NCBI GenBank assembly: GCA_010027825.1
Contig: RGUK01000079.1
Span: forward strand, 1-6,809
Direction: 5' to 3'
Source of the DNA: a bacterium
GTDB lineage: Bacteria; Dependentiae; Babeliae; Babeliales; RVW-14
Length of the DNA stretch: 6,809 nucleotides
Part shown: piece after piece, positions 6,429-6,809 of the stretch
How positions within the stretch are numbered: the first letter of the stretch is position 1
How the letters are laid out: each line of letters begins with the position of its first letter
The notes under the pieces: model-generated
The model's database searches: none
The model's input: the letters and a program-made list of their open reading frames with translations, nothing else
Told to the model about the DNA's origin: nothing
Translations under genes and position numbers: made by a program

Positions 6429-6809
6429 TTATGCTATTTCAACCTTTTTAAACGGCTTGATGATGCGGTTCCAACGAACAATCCGCGTCCAAAATTCGAT
6501 AGGATGCTTAAGCAAGTCAAAACCCCACCAATGTTCTTCACTGTCCAGTGAATACATGATAAAACTCGCACGCCCTGCAATCAGCTCTTTATCGAGGAAA
6601 AGCCACATCCGGCTGTCGGCGCTGTTCTTTCGGCTGTCGCCCATTACCCAATATTTGCCATCTGGTACCACAATAGGACCGAATTCATCCACGCTCGCTC
6701 CGGAGCTATCACGCAGGGTGGCAGACCCGGGCATTTCAAATATTGGTTCATGCGTAACCGGATTCACCACTACTTCTTGCAAGGCAATGTTGTAGTAGGG
6801 TTGCTCGCC
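6429..6809 (-). CDS. lepB: Signal peptidase I, first tandem copy (C-terminal part only)
   Basis: The frame is open to the right edge, so the N-terminal half, including the expected Ser and Lys boxes, lies outside the window. The visible 126 residues start at GEQPYYNIALQ and contain KYWVMGDSRKNSADSR, the last conserved box of signal peptidase I. The tail is the same Trp-rich type as in the neighbouring copy (EFWTRIVRW). Over the 63 residues starting at YWVMGDS, 52 are identical to the downstream copy (about 83%), with a shorter, different extreme C-terminus (KPFKKVEIA). TTG at 6782 is an internal leucine codon rather than a start, because the similarity to the paralogue continues upstream of it. 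It lies 17 bases before the second copy and probably leads the lepB-lepB-metG operon. Whether this copy keeps the catalytic Ser/Lys pair cannot be seen here. Confidence 0.93.
   Translation of the reverse strand, partial: GEQPYYNIALQEVVVNPVTHEPIFEMPGSATLRDSSGASVDEFGPIVVPDGKYWVMGDSRKNSADSRMWLFLDKELIAGRASFIMYSLDSEEHWWGFDLLKHPIEFWTRIVRWNRIIKPFKKVEIA

Noticed and set aside
1..6809. Defence system, mobile element, CRISPR array or biosynthetic cluster
   Set aside because: No transposase, integrase, repeat array, toxin pair, nuclease-helicase set or terminal repeats are visible; the genes are mostly housekeeping.

Overview
The window looks like ordinary bacterial chromosome carrying mostly housekeeping genes. 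Base composition is close to balanced by eye, and coding is dense on both strands. No tRNA, rRNA, CRISPR array, insertion sequence, phage gene or obvious island boundary is visible. No stretch over 300 bases lacks a gene; the longest gap is about 148 bases (1162-1309). The organism cannot be fixed from this sequence. A typical FtsZ tail shows a dividing bacterium. Two unusually long, tandem signal peptidases I and a cysteine-free MutY-like glycosylase are features I associate with uncultivated, often host-associated lineages such as Dependentiae or Patescibacteria/CPR. That placement is a low-confidence inference.

Left part (1-1161): the end of ftsZ on the + strand meets, tail to tail, an EamA/DMT-type membrane transporter gene on the - strand. 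A perfect 11-bp hairpin between them, flanked by A and T runs, can terminate transcription from both sides.

Middle part (1162-3204): a 148-base divergent spacer with weak promoter-like elements on both strands leads into a + strand run of three genes. These are a MutY/HhH-GPD adenine glycosylase relative without the iron-sulfur cluster, a small P-loop kinase-like protein, and a nucleoside 2-deoxyribosyltransferase-like protein. Together they suggest DNA-base repair and nucleotide metabolism, but only the protein folds are well supported. The exact substrates are not.

Right part (3233-6809): a - strand run reads lepB copy 1 (partial, running off the right edge), lepB copy 2 (complete), then metG. 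The two signal peptidase genes are a tandem duplication with about 83% identity over a 63-residue C-terminal block. The second copy overlaps metG by four bases (ATGA), so peptidase and methionyl-tRNA synthetase are probably translated from one message. The metG and deoxyribosyltransferase-like genes converge with only 28 bases between them and no clear terminator.

I did not find a convincing new multi-gene system. The points most worth following are the Cys-free, Asp-to-Glu MutY variant with its replaced C-terminal domain, the duplicated long signal peptidases, and the uncharacterised kinase-like protein beside the glycosylase.
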